Of a stretch of DNA of 64,000 bases, positions 43,902-53,097 are shown piece by piece (position 1 is the first letter of the stretch; every line of letters begins with the position of its first letter). Where the stretch lies: positions 62,001 to 126,000 of the forward strand of contig NZ_JARHTQ010000012.1 in NCBI RefSeq assembly GCF_029223525.1. The letters run 5' to 3'. A program made the position numbers and the translations under genes. The notes beneath the pieces were generated by a model. The model was given only the letters and a program-made list of their open reading frames with translations, ran no database searches and was not told where the DNA came from. Origin of the DNA: Streptantibioticus ferralitis (GTDB lineage Bacteria > Actinomycetota > Actinomycetes > Streptomycetales > Streptomycetaceae).

Positions 43902-44542
43902 CTCACGTCCTTCTGCGTCGGCGCGGCCGCAAACGTCACACCGCCGTCCGTCCCAATGCCCCCCGCACCGTCCTCCATCAGCTCCGCCAACCGCCGTAGT
44001 CCGCGGTGCGCGGCCGTCCGTACCGCACCCGGTCGTTTGCCGAGCACCTCCGCCGCACCCTTGGCGTCGAGTCCGACGACCGCGCGCAGCACCACCGCTT
44101 CCGCCTGGTCCACCGGCAGTCGAGCTATCAGCGCCATGGCGCGCCCGGTGGCCAGTGACTCCAGGGCCTCCCCCGCCGTGTCAGCGCGGTCCGCGATGCC
44201 GTAGAGGACCGACTCGTCAGCGCTGACGGCGGGCCTTCGGCCAACACGACGCAGGTGATCGAGTGCGCGGTTCCGCGCGATCGTCGCGGTCCAGCCGCGG
44301 AACCTGTCCGCGTCCCCCGCGAACCGGCCGAGATCACGAGTGATCTGCAGCCATGCCTCGGACGCCACGTCCTCGGCGTCCACATCCCCGACCAACGTGC
44401 GTACGTACGCGAGTAGACGAGGGTGGACGGTGCGGTAGACGGTGCGGAAGGCAGCCTCGTCGCCGCGCTGGGCGGCGGCTATGGCAGCCGTCACCCGCGC
44501 TTCGTCCGTGTCCTGGTCAGCCCCCACCACGTGCCTCATCAT
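43898..44542 (-). CDS. ECF RNA polymerase sigma factor
   Basis: A 214-residue sigma-70 family protein: region 2 AFRTVYRTVHPRLLAYVRTLVG, DAEDVASEAWLQITRDLGRF and FRGWTATIARNRALDHLRR, then region 4 LPVDQAEAVVLRAVVGLDAKGAAEVLGKRPGAVRTAAHRGLRRL. Two adjacent ATG codons (44542, 44539) are possible starts. It is coupled to the downstream membrane protein gene. I do not recognise the particular regulon. The upstream gap 44543-45053 contains no gene I can support. Confidence 0.86.
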   Translation of the reverse strand: MMRHVVGADQDTDEARVTAAIAAAQRGDEAAFRTVYRTVHPRLLAYVRTLVGDVDAEDVASEAWLQITRDLGRFAGDADRFRGWTATIARNRALDHLRRVGRRPAVSADESVLYGIADRADTAGEALESLATGRAMALIARLPVDQAEAVVLRAVVGLDAKGAAEVLGKRPGAVRTAAHRGLRRLAELMEDGAGGIGTDGGVTFAAAPTQKDVR

Positions 44543-45053
44543 GCCCGATCCGAACGCTTGCTCCGACTACCCATCCCGAACCCGGTGCTACCGCACCTCT
44601 CCTCGGGATGCCCCGGCGCCCGAGGCGCACACCCGGGTTTCCGGTTCGTCCCGGCGCGGCGGGTGTGACACTTTCGCGCCGCCTGACGCTGTCTTGAATA
44701 AGCGACGCGCAGAACGGCGCGCGCCGCGAGATGGCGGTCGGAGACGCTCCTGTGGGGGGAGGCGACTCCGGCCGCCTCTGCCGTTACGGCCGCGCGGCCG
44801 CCCCTTGGGCGTGACGCCCGCCGACTCCCCACTACCAACTCTCCCCCAACGCCAACACTCGGGCGCCGCTCTCGTCCACTTCGCGGCCGATTCCTCTCCC
44901 GTACGAGTGAAATTCGCACATCTGGCGGTCAAGTGCGCGCATCCGCCGATACGTTGTCGGCGTCCCCTTCTCCGGCATCATCCTCTGCCGCTCCCTCGGG
45001 TCATCTCGCCCGTTTTTTCGCATCATTTCCGTCATCGCATCAGGAGTCCGAAG

Positions 45054-45617
45054 CTGGCCAGCGACCTTCCCGGAACGTCGGCGCCGATACCGCGGCAGAA
45101 CCGCGGCCTCGGCAGCACCGTCACAGGACTCGCGGCGCTCAACCACGCCGCGACCGCTGCCGCCGAGACCGCGCTGCTCACCTGCTGCGGCTGTCGCCAG
45201 TGGGCCCGCCGAATGGCCGCGCACCGCCCGTACCCCGATCTGGGCGCGCTACTCGCCGCCGCGGACCAGGCCGCGTACGACCTCGCCGCGGGCGATCTCG
45301 CCGAGGCGCTGGCCTGCGAGGAACCGCTCCCGCTCCCCCAGGGCGGCGGCCTGGCGGCGCACACCGCGCTGCGCGTCGGACTCGCCGAGTACCAGCGGCG
45401 TTTCGGCCATGCCTTCGTCATCTGCCTTGACGCCGTTCACCCGGACGAGCACCTCGACCATGTCCTCGCGGGCCTGCGCCTACGGCTCGGCAACACTCCC
45501 GAGGAGGAACGTGCCGTCGCCGCCGACGAACTGCGCGCGCTGGCCCGCGGCCGCCTCGCCCAGCTGGCCCGGCCCTGCCCGCCCGTCGGCCCGCACCCCG
45601 GCGGTCCGCACCATTAG
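45054..45617 (+). CDS. OHCU decarboxylase family protein (uric acid pathway)
   Basis: A protein of about 187 residues matching 2-oxo-4-hydroxy-4-carboxy-5-ureidoimidazoline decarboxylase: LAALNHAATAAAETALLTCCGCRQWARRMAAHRPY, the central Ala-rich helices, HTALRVGLAEYQRRFGHAFVI (catalytic-region Glu-Tyr and FGHxF) and EEERAVAADELRALARGRLAQL. It acts after urate oxidase and HIU hydrolase; no other uricase gene is nearby. No ATG, GTG or TTG is suitably placed: CTG 45054 lies 7 nt behind AGGAG (45042-45046) and is proposed as start. A GTG at 44907 would add a basic, unlikely N-terminus. Confidence 0.8.
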   Translation: MASDLPGTSAPIPRQNRGLGSTVTGLAALNHAATAAAETALLTCCGCRQWARRMAAHRPYPDLGALLAAADQAAYDLAAGDLAEALACEEPLPLPQGGGLAAHTALRVGLAEYQRRFGHAFVICLDAVHPDEHLDHVLAGLRLRLGNTPEEERAVAADELRALARGRLAQLARPCPPVGPHPGGPHH

Positions 45618-45650
45618 GGGGAACACGCCGAGTAGGGGGAACACGCCGGG
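45615..45650. repeat. 18-bp tandem duplication between the OHCU gene and sdhC
   Basis: Two adjacent copies of TAGGGGGAACACGCCGnG. The first includes the stop codon of the OHCU gene. It lies about 165 bp upstream of sdhC and could bear on its regulation or be a slippage product. Confidence 0.6.
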
Positions 45651-45812
45651 CACTCTAGGCCGCACGTGCGGGATCGATCACACCTGACCGACCCCGGAAG
45701 CGATGAGCCGGAACGCGTCGCTACGATGTCGGGGGCCGGTGGACCATACCCGGCCGGGCCCGACCGACACCGAAGCCGGCAGGTCCCTTAATCCCGTATC
45801 CGGAGGGTTTCC

Positions 45813-46193
45813 GTGCCGGCTGGAACGCTGTACCGCGGCCGGGAAGGCATGTGGTCCTGGGTGGCTCATCGAGTCACCGGCGTCCTCATCTTCTTCTTCC
45901 TGTTCGTACACGTCCTCGACACCTCGCTCGTTCGTGTGTCTCCGCAGGCCTACGACAATGTGGTCGCGACCTACAAGAACCCCATCGTGAACCTGATGGA
46001 GTACGGCCTGGTCGCGGCCATCCTCTTCCACGCCTTGAACGGTCTGCGCGTCATCGCGGTCGACTTCTGGTCCAAGGGGCCGAAGTACCAGCGCCAGATG
46101 CTGTGGTCCGTGGTCGGTATCTGGATCGTGTTGATGGCCGGGGCGTTCTACCCCGTCCTTGACCACACCCTGCGCACTCTGTTCGGGAGCTGA
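45813..46193 (+). CDS. sdhC: Succinate dehydrogenase cytochrome b556 subunit
   Basis: A 126-residue membrane anchor with three TM helices. It shows WSWVAHRVTGVLIFFFLFVH (the SdhC signature with quinone-site Ser/Arg and haem-region His) and AILFHALNGLRVI with the likely haem-ligand His. GTG start behind GGAGG. First gene of sdhCDAB; sdhD follows after 2 bp. The complex couples succinate oxidation in the TCA cycle to menaquinone reduction. Confidence 0.94.
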   Translation: MPAGTLYRGREGMWSWVAHRVTGVLIFFFLFVHVLDTSLVRVSPQAYDNVVATYKNPIVNLMEYGLVAAILFHALNGLRVIAVDFWSKGPKYQRQMLWSVVGIWIVLMAGAFYPVLDHTLRTLFGS

Positions 46194-46195
46194 GA

Positions 46196-46678
46196 ATGTC
46201 TGCCGAGACCTCGACCCCCGCGGACGCCGTGGAGCTGGCCGGAGCGGGCACCTACAGCCCGGACAACCCGGCACCGGTCATCGAACCGCCGCGTACCCGC
46301 ACCAAGAGCACGCCACGCGCCACCCGCACCAACTTCGAGATGTACGGCTGGCTGTTCATGCGGCTGTCCGGCATCGTCCTGGTGGTGCTGGTCCTGGGCC
46401 ATCTGCTGATCCAGCTGGTGCTGGACGGCGGCGTCACCAAGATCGGCTTCGCCTTCGTGGCCGGCCGCTGGGCCTCGCCGTTCTGGCAGATGTGGGACCT
46501 GCTGATGCTGTGGCTGGCGATGCTGCACGGTGCCAACGGCCTGCGGACGGTCATCAACGACTACGCCGAGCGGGACAACACCCGGTTCTGGTTGAAGATG
46601 CTGCTGTACACCGCCACGGTGTTCACCGTCTTCCTCGGCACGCTGGTGATCTTCACCTTCGACCCGAACATCCAGTAG
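46196..46678 (+). CDS. sdhD: Succinate dehydrogenase hydrophobic membrane anchor
   Basis: A 160-residue anchor. A polar N-terminal tail of about 45 residues ([16 protein letters not shown]) precedes three TM helices. [25 protein letters not shown] and [29 protein letters not shown] carry the expected His residues. It forms the b-type haem and quinone-binding subunit with SdhC. It ends 19 bp before sdhA. Confidence 0.93.
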   Translation: MSAETSTPADAVELAGAGTYSPDNPAPVIEPPRTRTKSTPRATRTNFEMYGWLFMRLSGIVLVVLVLGHLLIQLVLDGGVTKIGFAFVAGRWASPFWQMWDLLMLWLAMLHGANGLRTVINDYAERDNTRFWLKMLLYTATVFTVFLGTLVIFTFDPNIQ

Positions 46679-46697
46679 ACCCGGGGCTGACGCGACC

Positions 46698-48452
46698 ATG
46701 CAGATCCACAAGTACGACACCGTCATCGTCGGCGCCGGCGGCGCCGGCATGCGCGCGGCCATCGAGTCGACCAAGCGCAGCCGTACCGCCGTGCTGACCA
46801 AGCTGTACCCGACCCGCTCCCACACCGGCGCCGCGCAGGGCGGTATGGCCGCCGCCCTCGCCAACGTCGAGGAGGACAACTGGGAGTGGCACACCTTCGA
46901 CACGATCAAGGGCGGTGACTACCTGGTCGACCAGGACGCCGCCGAGATCCTGGCGAAGGAGGCCATCGACGCGGTCCTCGACCTGGAGAAGATGGGCCTG
47001 CCGTTCAACCGGACGCCGCAGGGCAGGATCGACCAGCGCCGGTTCGGCGGTCACACCCGCAACCACGGCGAGGCCGCGGTGCGCCGCGCCTGCTACGCGG
47101 CCGACCGCACCGGCCACATGATTCTCCAGACGCTGTACCAGAACTGCGTCAAGGAGGGCGTGGAGTTCTTCAACGAGTTCTACGTGCTCGACCTGCTGCT
47201 CACCGAGGTGGACGGCGTCAAGCGCACCGCGGGCGTGGTGGCGTACGAGCTGGCGACCGGTGAGATCCACGTCTTCCAGGCGAAGGCCGTGGTGTTCGCC
47301 TCCGGCGGCACCGGCAAGTTCTTCAAGGTGACCTCCAACGCGCACACCCTCACCGGTGACGGCCAGGCGGTCGCCTACCGGCGCGGACTGCCGCTGGAGG
47401 ACATGGAGTTCTTCCAGTTCCACCCGACCGGCATCTGGCGGATGGGCATCCTGCTCACCGAGGGCGCCCGTGGTGAGGGCGGCATCCTTCGCAACAAGGA
47501 CGGCGAGCGCTTCATGGAGAAGTACGCGCCCGTCATGAAGGACCTGGCCTCCCGTGACGTCGTCTCCCGCGCGATCTACACCGAGATCCGCGAGGGCCGC
47601 GGCTGCGGCCCCGAGGGCGACCACGTCTACCTGGACCTCACGCACCTGCCGCCGGAGCAGCTGGACGCCAAGCTGCCGGACATCACCGAGTTCGCCCGCA
47701 CCTACCTCGGCATCGAGCCGTACACCGACCCGGTGCCGATCCAGCCGACCGCGCACTACGCGATGGGCGGCATCCCGACCAACGTCGAGGGCGAGGTGCT
47801 GGCGGACAACACCACCGTCGTGCCGGGCCTGTACGCGGCGGGCGAGGTGGCGTGTGTCTCGGTGCACGGCGCCAACCGTCTGGGCACCAACTCGCTGCTG
47901 GACATCAACGTGTTCGGCCGTCGGGCGGGCATCGCCGCCGCCGAGTTCGCCTCCCGCAACGACTTCGTCGAACTGCCGGAGGACCCGGCCTCGCTGGTGG
48001 TCGACCAGGTGGAGTCGCTGCGCGACGCGACCGGCAACGAGCGGGTCGCCGAGATCCGCAAGGCGCTGCAGGAGACCATGGACACCAACGCCATGGTGTT
48101 CCGTACCGAGCAGACGCTGAAGCAGGCCGTCGAGGACATCGCCGAGCTCAAGCAGCGTTACAACAACGTCAGCGTCCAGGACAAGGGCAAGCGGTACAAC
48201 ACCGACCTGCTGGAGGCCATCGAGCTGGGCAACCTGCTCGACCTGGCCGAGGTGCTGGCCGTCTCCGCGCTGGCCCGCAAGGAGTCGCGCGGCGGCCACT
48301 ACCGCGAGGACTACCCGAACCGCGACGACGTCAACTTCATGCGGCACACCATGGCGTACCGCGAGGTTGGCGAGGACGGCGCCGAGTCGATCCGCCTCGA
48401 CTACAAGCCGGTCGTCCAGACCCGCTACCAGCCGATGGAGCGTAAGTACTGA
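46698..48452 (+). CDS. sdhA: Succinate dehydrogenase flavoprotein subunit
   Basis: A 584-residue FAD subunit: dinucleotide fold [17 protein letters not shown], the FAD-linking histidine in [25 protein letters not shown], the substrate/active-site segments [20 protein letters not shown] and [22 protein letters not shown], and [15 protein letters not shown]. The C-terminus [10 protein letters not shown] is canonical. Its stop overlaps the ATG of sdhB by one base. Confidence 0.96.
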   Translation: MQIHKYDTVIVGAGGAGMRAAIESTKRSRTAVLTKLYPTRSHTGAAQGGMAAALANVEEDNWEWHTFDTIKGGDYLVDQDAAEILAKEAIDAVLDLEKMGLPFNRTPQGRIDQRRFGGHTRNHGEAAVRRACYAADRTGHMILQTLYQNCVKEGVEFFNEFYVLDLLLTEVDGVKRTAGVVAYELATGEIHVFQAKAVVFASGGTGKFFKVTSNAHTLTGDGQAVAYRRGLPLEDMEFFQFHPTGIWRMGILLTEGARGEGGILRNKDGERFMEKYAPVMKDLASRDVVSRAIYTEIREGRGCGPEGDHVYLDLTHLPPEQLDAKLPDITEFARTYLGIEPYTDPVPIQPTAHYAMGGIPTNVEGEVLADNTTVVPGLYAAGEVACVSVHGANRLGTNSLLDINVFGRRAGIAAAEFASRNDFVELPEDPASLVVDQVESLRDATGNERVAEIRKALQETMDTNAMVFRTEQTLKQAVEDIAELKQRYNNVSVQDKGKRYNTDLLEAIELGNLLDLAEVLAVSALARKESRGGHYREDYPNRDDVNFMRHTMAYREVGEDGAESIRLDYKPVVQTRYQPMERKY

Positions 48453-49225
48453 TGAGCACCCCTACGCTGGACAAGCACTCCGCCGCCCTGGACGCGGCCG
48501 AGAACACCGCTTTCGAGCAGATCACCATCACGCTGCGGGTCCGCCGGTTCAACCCCGAGGTCTCCGACGAGGTCACGTGGGTCGACTACCAGCTGGAGAT
48601 GGACCCCAAGGAGCGCGTCCTTGACGCACTCCACAAGGTCAAGTGGGAGATCGACGGTTCGCTGACCTTCCGCCGCTCCTGCGCGCACGGCATCTGCGGC
48701 TCGGACGCGATGCGCATCAACGGCCGCAACCGGCTGGCGTGCAAGACGCTGCTGAAGGACATCAACCCGGAGAAGCCGATCACGGTCGAGCCCATCAAGG
48801 GCATGACGGTCCTGAAGGACCTCGTGGTCGACATGGATCCGTTCTTCCAGGCGTTCCGCGACGTCATGCCGTTCCTGATCACCAAGGGCAACGAGCCGAC
48901 CCGGGAGCGCCTGCAGTCGGCCGAGGACCGCGCGCGGTTCGACGACACCACCAAGTGCATCCTGTGCGCCGCGTGCACGTCGTCCTGCCCGGTGTTCTGG
49001 AACGACGGGCAGTACTTCGGCCCGGCGGCCATCGTCAACGCGCACCGCTTCATCTTCGACTCGCGTGACGAGGGCGCCGAGCAGCGCCTGGAGGTCCTCA
49101 ACGACAAGGAGGGCGTGTGGCGTTGCCGCACGACCTTCAACTGCACGGACGCCTGCCCGCGTGGTATCGAGGTCACCAAGGCGATCCAGGAAGTCAAGCG
49201 CGCGCTGATCACGCGCCGCTTCTGA
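48452..49225 (+). CDS. sdhB: Succinate dehydrogenase iron-sulfur subunit
   Basis: A 257-residue protein. The [2Fe-2S] ligands are in SCAHGICGSDAMRINGRNRLAC; the [4Fe-4S] and [3Fe-4S] ligands are in CILCAACTSSCPVFW and CRTTFNCTDACPRGIEV. It ends in the usual basic ITRRF. A strong terminator closes the operon 22 bp later. Confidence 0.96.
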   Translation: MSTPTLDKHSAALDAAENTAFEQITITLRVRRFNPEVSDEVTWVDYQLEMDPKERVLDALHKVKWEIDGSLTFRRSCAHGICGSDAMRINGRNRLACKTLLKDINPEKPITVEPIKGMTVLKDLVVDMDPFFQAFRDVMPFLITKGNEPTRERLQSAEDRARFDDTTKCILCAACTSSCPVFWNDGQYFGPAAIVNAHRFIFDSRDEGAEQRLEVLNDKEGVWRCRTTFNCTDACPRGIEVTKAIQEVKRALITRRF

Positions 49226-49246
49226 TCGCCTCGCGATCGACCAGGT

Positions 49247-49279
49247 GAGGGTCCCGTTCCCATGTGGAACGGGACCCTC
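49247..49279. terminator. Terminator of the sdhCDAB operon
   Basis: A perfect 14-bp inverted repeat GAGGGTCCCGTTCC/GGAACGGGACCCTC with a 5-nt loop, 22 bp after the sdhB stop codon. Confidence 0.92.
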
Positions 49280-49360
49280 GCTTGCGGGAGGTCGATCGGC
49301 TGGCAGCAGTCGCCCGTCGGATGTGTCGGCTTGCGTGATGGACGAGGAACAAGAACAAGA

Positions 49361-49762
49361 TCATCGAGTGAGCGTGGTCAGCACTGCGGCACCGAGGAAG
49401 AGCACGCCTCCGGTGAACAGGCCGACGATCCGGGATAGGCGGTGCCTCCGGGTGAACACCCTTGCGTTCTCCGGCTGTTCGGGCAGATAGACGACCGGCA
49501 CATGGGCTCCGAGGTCCAGCCCCAGCCCCGTCCCCCTCGCCGCGGGCCGGAACCTGACGGGTCGGCCCTGCCGGTCGGTGAACTCGATCACAGGCGTCAA
49601 GAAATCGTCCGCCGGCGCCTGTTCCTGGTCCACCACCAACCCCTCGGCGTGAACGCCGTACCGACGCAGCCGCGCTTGCAGCCGCACCTCCCGCACACCA
49701 CCCCACAGGCACAGCAGGCCCGCAAACACGCAAACCCCGGCACTGATCACTTCACCCGTCAT
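49361..49762 (-). CDS. DUF3592-type membrane protein
   Basis: A 133-residue protein: an N-terminal TM helix (GEVISAGVCVFAGLLCLWGG), a soluble beta-rich segment with YGVHAEGLVVDQEQAP, PVIEFTDRQGRPVRFRP and VPVVYLPEQPENARV, then a C-terminal TM (IVGLFTGGVLFLGAAVLTTL). The VxYxPxxPxxA ending before the last helix is the hallmark of DUF3592. Function unknown. ATG 49762 is preferred. It is convergent with the sdh operon. Confidence 0.82.
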   Translation of the reverse strand: MTGEVISAGVCVFAGLLCLWGGVREVRLQARLRRYGVHAEGLVVDQEQAPADDFLTPVIEFTDRQGRPVRFRPAARGTGLGLDLGAHVPVVYLPEQPENARVFTRRHRLSRIVGLFTGGVLFLGAAVLTTLTR

Positions 49763-49953
49763 CCGTCCCCTGCTCTCCCTCGCGCAGCGCCACCCGGCAC
49801 GGCCCCGCACCAGAACGACGCGGCACCCGACCCGATGGTTCTCCAAGGCGCGCGGGCACACCGGATCCCCGGACTCAAGTGGTCATGGCGGAGGTGTACC
49901 CATGAAGGGCCGGTAACCGCCTTCGCCGTCAGGCACACGACTGCTGCTCCTGT

Positions 49954-50239
49954 TATGCCCTCGCCGAGTCGAGCCACTCAACGAGTCACCTCCCCGGCGC
50001 GCGTGCAGTGGGATCCGGAACGGGATCCGCAGCTGCGGGCACTTCCCTTCCGCGCGCTGCAGCTCGGTCTGTCCGGTGCGGCGTCCCGCCGCTACGCGGA
50101 CGAGTGGACGGTGTCGATCACGGACGTCACACCCCTCGCGCGGCGGGTGCACGCCCACGTACGCGCGGGCGAGCTGGCGGCGGCCGAGGCGCTGCCGCCG
50201 CCGGAGTGGCCGTACTCGTGGCAGCCCTACGCCCGTTGA
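49954..50239 (+). pseudogene. Fragment of a DUF4291 family gene
   Basis: About 94 codons encode RVQWDPERDPQLRALPFRAL, GLSGAASRRYADEWTVSITDVTPLARRVHAHV and a PPPEWPYSW end, which match only the C-terminal half of DUF4291 proteins (normally about 190-200 residues). The N-terminal half is missing and the preceding sequence has no family similarity, so this looks like a 5'-truncated remnant. An ATG at 49954 could still be translated. Its end overlaps the convergent SCO4848-like gene by 13 bp. Confidence 0.6.
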
Positions 50240-50484
50240 GCCCCGGCCGCCTCGGCGCGCAGGGCGCGCAGGCTCCGCAGGCCCAGCACGCCCACGGCGG
50301 TGCCGAGCAGGAACGAGGTGATGGCGAGCAGCAGGTGCACCCAGAAGTACGCGGTCGGGTTGCCGTTGTGGAACGCCAGGCCGCTGGCGTCGGCCCACAG
50401 ATTCTTGACGAAGGTGATCCAGATGCACCAGCTCCAGACACCGAAGGCGGTGAGGAACCAGGAGACGCGGCGGCTGAGCTTCAT
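50227..50484 (-). CDS. SCO4848-family small membrane protein
   Basis: An 85-residue protein with two TM helices: RRVSWFLTAFGVWSWCIWITFVKNLWADASGLAF, then NPTAYFWVHLLLAITSFLLGTAVGVLGLRSLRALRAE. It matches the conserved Streptomyces family that carries the name SCO4848. Function unknown. ATG 50484. It neighbours a D-Ala-D-Ala carboxypeptidase gene (SCO4847-like) as in S. coelicolor. Confidence 0.85.
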   Translation of the reverse strand: MKLSRRVSWFLTAFGVWSWCIWITFVKNLWADASGLAFHNGNPTAYFWVHLLLAITSFLLGTAVGVLGLRSLRALRAEAAGAQRA

Positions 50485-50705
50485 ACCGCCAGTATGAGAC
50501 GGGGCGAAAGCGAGACGGATGGCAGGGCCCACGATCCGGCGGGCGACATTCGGCAGCCGTCGCGGATCCGGAATGAGTCAGTCCGCCGGGAGGCGTTTCG
50601 AAGTGAAGACGACCGACGGCCACCTGACGGTTGCATAGACCAGCCGTGTCACTCCTCACCCCTCCGGGTCAACTCTGCGATATCCGCATATCCGCTATCG
50701 CCCTG

Positions 50706-50717
50706 TACGTTCACCTG
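50706..50717 (+). promoter_or_regulatory. -10 box of the carboxypeptidase gene
   Basis: TACGTT (50706-50711) ends 7 nt before the GTG start at 50718, the same leaderless spacing seen for punA, deoC and add. No Shine-Dalgarno lies upstream of the GTG. Confidence 0.6.
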
Positions 50718-51971
50718 GTGCTCTCGATTCGTCCGGCGCTGCGCCGCCCCGCGCTGACCGTGTGTGCTGCCGCCTTGGCGGGCACCGCGCTGTTTCCGGC
50801 CGCCACTGCCGCGTCCGCCGTGCCCCGCCCGGGACAACCGGCCAAGACGCCCCAGCAGCCGGAGGAGCCGCGGCCGCCCGAGAACATGTCAACTGTCGGT
50901 GGCGAACGGCTTGCCCAGGCGGGCACCCAGGTTGACCCCAAGTCAGGTGTTCCCCCACTACCGAGGACCACGGCCCGTGCGTGGATCGTCTCTGACGCGG
51001 AGACGGGCGAGGTGCTGGCCTCGCACAACGCACACTGGCCGATGGCTCCCGCGAGCACGCTGAAGATGCTGTTCGCGGACACCCTGATCGGCAAGTTCCC
51101 CAGGAACCAGGCACATACCGTCACCCCGCAGGACATGGCGGGGATAGGCGATGGCAGCAGCATGGTCGGCATCAAGGAGAACCTGCCGTACACCGTGCAG
51201 GACCTGTGGCGCGGGGTCTTCCTCCGCTCCGGCAACGACGCGGTGCACGTGCTGTCCTCGATGAACGGCGGCGTGGACAAGACGGTGCGTGAGATGCAGG
51301 AGCGCGCCGCGGACCTGCAGGCCAACGACACGCATGTACTCAGCCCTGACGGCTATGACATGCCGCGTCAGGTGTCATCGGCGTACGACCTGTCGCTGTT
51401 CGCCCGGGCCGGTCTGCAGAACGCGGACTTCCGGGAGTACTGCTCGACGGCGAACGCCCAGTTCCCCGGTGACTTCAAGAAGGGCTCGAAGGAGCGGGAG
51501 TCGTTCGGGATCCAGAACACCGACCGGCTGCTCAGCGGGATCGACGGGGTGAAGCCCTACCCGGGCCTGGCGGGCGTGAAGAACGGCTTCACCACCAACG
51601 CGGGCAACACCTTCACCGGCGTCGCGGACCACGACGGTGTGAAGCTGCTGGTCACCGTGATGCACCCGGAGCCGGGCGACAACGAGGTCTACAAGGAGAC
51701 CGCGGCGCTGCTCGACTGGGGCTTCCAGGTGGCGGGCAAGGTCAAGCCGGTCGGCACGCTGGTCGCGCCCAAGAGCGTCCAGCCCGCCGGGGGCCGTACC
51801 GGCGCGCCCAAGGGCAACACCTCCGCCGCCGCGACCGCCGGTCCGGGCTCGGGCACGGGCGGCCTGGCGATGGCGGCCGGGATCACCGCCGGTGTCCTGG
51901 TGGTACTGGGCGGGGTGACGATGGTGGTACGGAAGCGCTGGCCCCTGCCGAAGCGTCGCGACCAGTCCTAG
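50718..51971 (+). CDS. D-alanyl-D-alanine carboxypeptidase (S11)
   Basis: A 417-residue penicillin-binding enzyme that trims the terminal D-Ala of peptidoglycan stem peptides. A signal peptide (PALTVCAAALAGTALFPAATAASA) is followed by a Pro-rich linker and the catalytic domain with the SxxK motif in PASTLKM, the SxN motif in LRSGNDAV and KNG (in place of KTG) in GVKNGFTTNAG. A C-terminal Ser/Ala/Gly linker leads to a TM anchor (GGLAMAAGITAGVLVVLGG) and a basic tail. GTG 50718 is chosen from the leaderless promoter and because the signal peptide begins here. The 3' end overlaps the convergent YihY gene by 89 bp. Confidence 0.92.
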   Translation: MLSIRPALRRPALTVCAAALAGTALFPAATAASAVPRPGQPAKTPQQPEEPRPPENMSTVGGERLAQAGTQVDPKSGVPPLPRTTARAWIVSDAETGEVLASHNAHWPMAPASTLKMLFADTLIGKFPRNQAHTVTPQDMAGIGDGSSMVGIKENLPYTVQDLWRGVFLRSGNDAVHVLSSMNGGVDKTVREMQERAADLQANDTHVLSPDGYDMPRQVSSAYDLSLFARAGLQNADFREYCSTANAQFPGDFKKGSKERESFGIQNTDRLLSGIDGVKPYPGLAGVKNGFTTNAGNTFTGVADHDGVKLLVTVMHPEPGDNEVYKETAALLDWGFQVAGKVKPVGTLVAPKSVQPAGGRTGAPKGNTSAAATAGPGSGTGGLAMAAGITAGVLVVLGGVTMVVRKRWPLPKRRDQS

Positions 51972-52893
51972 CCGACGGTTCCGGGGAGGCATCGGGGGCC
52001 TTCCCGGAACCGTCCGGCTCGCCGCCGGACCGCGCGGTGGCCGCCTCCGCGGCGGGCGTGGCGGTCCAGGCGGCGCAGTACAGCAGCAGCTTCGCCATGA
52101 AGTTGATCCACAGCAGCAGGGCGACCGGGGTGCCGAACGCGCCGTACATGCTCCTGGCGGCCACGCCCTGCAGATAGCCGCTGAGCAGGATCTTCAGGAT
52201 CTCCAGGCCGAACGCGCCGAGCAGTGCCGCGACGACGACCGAATGCCGGCTGGGCCTGACACCGGGCAGCCAGGTCAGCAGGTAGACCAGCAGCAGGAAG
52301 TCGGCGAGTACGGCGATGCAGAATCCGGCGACGGTCAGCAGCCCGCCGCCCGCGCCGTTGTGCGCCAAGCCGAGGTGCCGGGCCGCCCAGCCGACGGCAC
52401 CGGTCGCCAGGGTCGACCCGGCCAGTGAGAACAGGCCCACGGCGGCCAGTCCGACCAGCACCCCGGCGTCCTTGACCTTGCGCAGGAACGGGTTCTCCCG
52501 GTCTTCGTCCTGGCCCCAGATGGCCCGTAGGCAGCCGCGGAGCTGGCCGATCCAGCTGACGCCGGCCAGTAGCAGGACGACGCCGGCGACCAGGCCGACG
52601 GTGCCCGCGTTGGCGGCCAGCGCGCCGATGTCGATCTGCTGCGACAGCCCCGGCACCTGCTGGCTCAGCTTCTGCTCCAGCGTGTGCAGTTGGCTGCTGC
52701 TCAGGACCGCGGCACCCACCGCCGCACCGACCGTGAGCAGCGGGAACAGCGCGATGAAGCTGGTGAAGGTGATGGCAGCCGCCAGCCGGGACCACTGCGC
52801 CCGCTGTGCGTGCTCGAAGGCGCACCAGGCGTGTGTCCGCATGGCCCGCGCGATCAACGGTCCGATGAGGGGCAGCCGGGTCAGCCAGTCCAT
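51883..52893 (-). CDS. YihY/BrkB-family membrane protein
   Basis: A 336-residue integral membrane protein: FEHAQRAQWSRLAAAITFTSFIALFPLLTVGAA (family entry), LAGVSWIGQLRGCLRAIWG, and GAFGTPVALLLWINFMAKLLLYCAAW near the last helix; six TM helices in all. The C-terminal 60 residues are Ser/Pro/Ala-rich. The family was once called ribonuclease BN but is now regarded as transporters or envelope proteins of unclear role. The last 89 bp run antisense within the carboxypeptidase gene. Confidence 0.85.
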   Translation of the reverse strand: MDWLTRLPLIGPLIARAMRTHAWCAFEHAQRAQWSRLAAAITFTSFIALFPLLTVGAAVGAAVLSSSQLHTLEQKLSQQVPGLSQQIDIGALAANAGTVGLVAGVVLLLAGVSWIGQLRGCLRAIWGQDEDRENPFLRKVKDAGVLVGLAAVGLFSLAGSTLATGAVGWAARHLGLAHNGAGGGLLTVAGFCIAVLADFLLLVYLLTWLPGVRPSRHSVVVAALLGAFGLEILKILLSGYLQGVAARSMYGAFGTPVALLLWINFMAKLLLYCAAWTATPAAEAATARSGGEPDGSGKAPDASPEPSARTGRDASAGASASVPPSSPRPVPPGHRR

Positions 52894-53097
52894 GATCGAC
52901 GCCTACCCTCGGTGACCGCGCGCACTCCTGGTCCGCCCAAACGACGAGGGCCTACCGGAACGGCAAGGTCCGTCGGTTGGCCGGAGGGCGGTAGGCCATC
53001 CGCGCCAAATCGCGCCGGGCGCGGCGTGGCGCCACGTTTCTGCAAATACCGGCTTCTCTCCAGACCATGTGATAAAGCGCCCGGACGAGCAGTCGTC

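Noticed and set aside
44543-45053. Possible gene in the gap between the ECF sigma factor and OHCU genes
   Set aside because: Open frames here have no start signals or family similarity; only small hairpins were seen.
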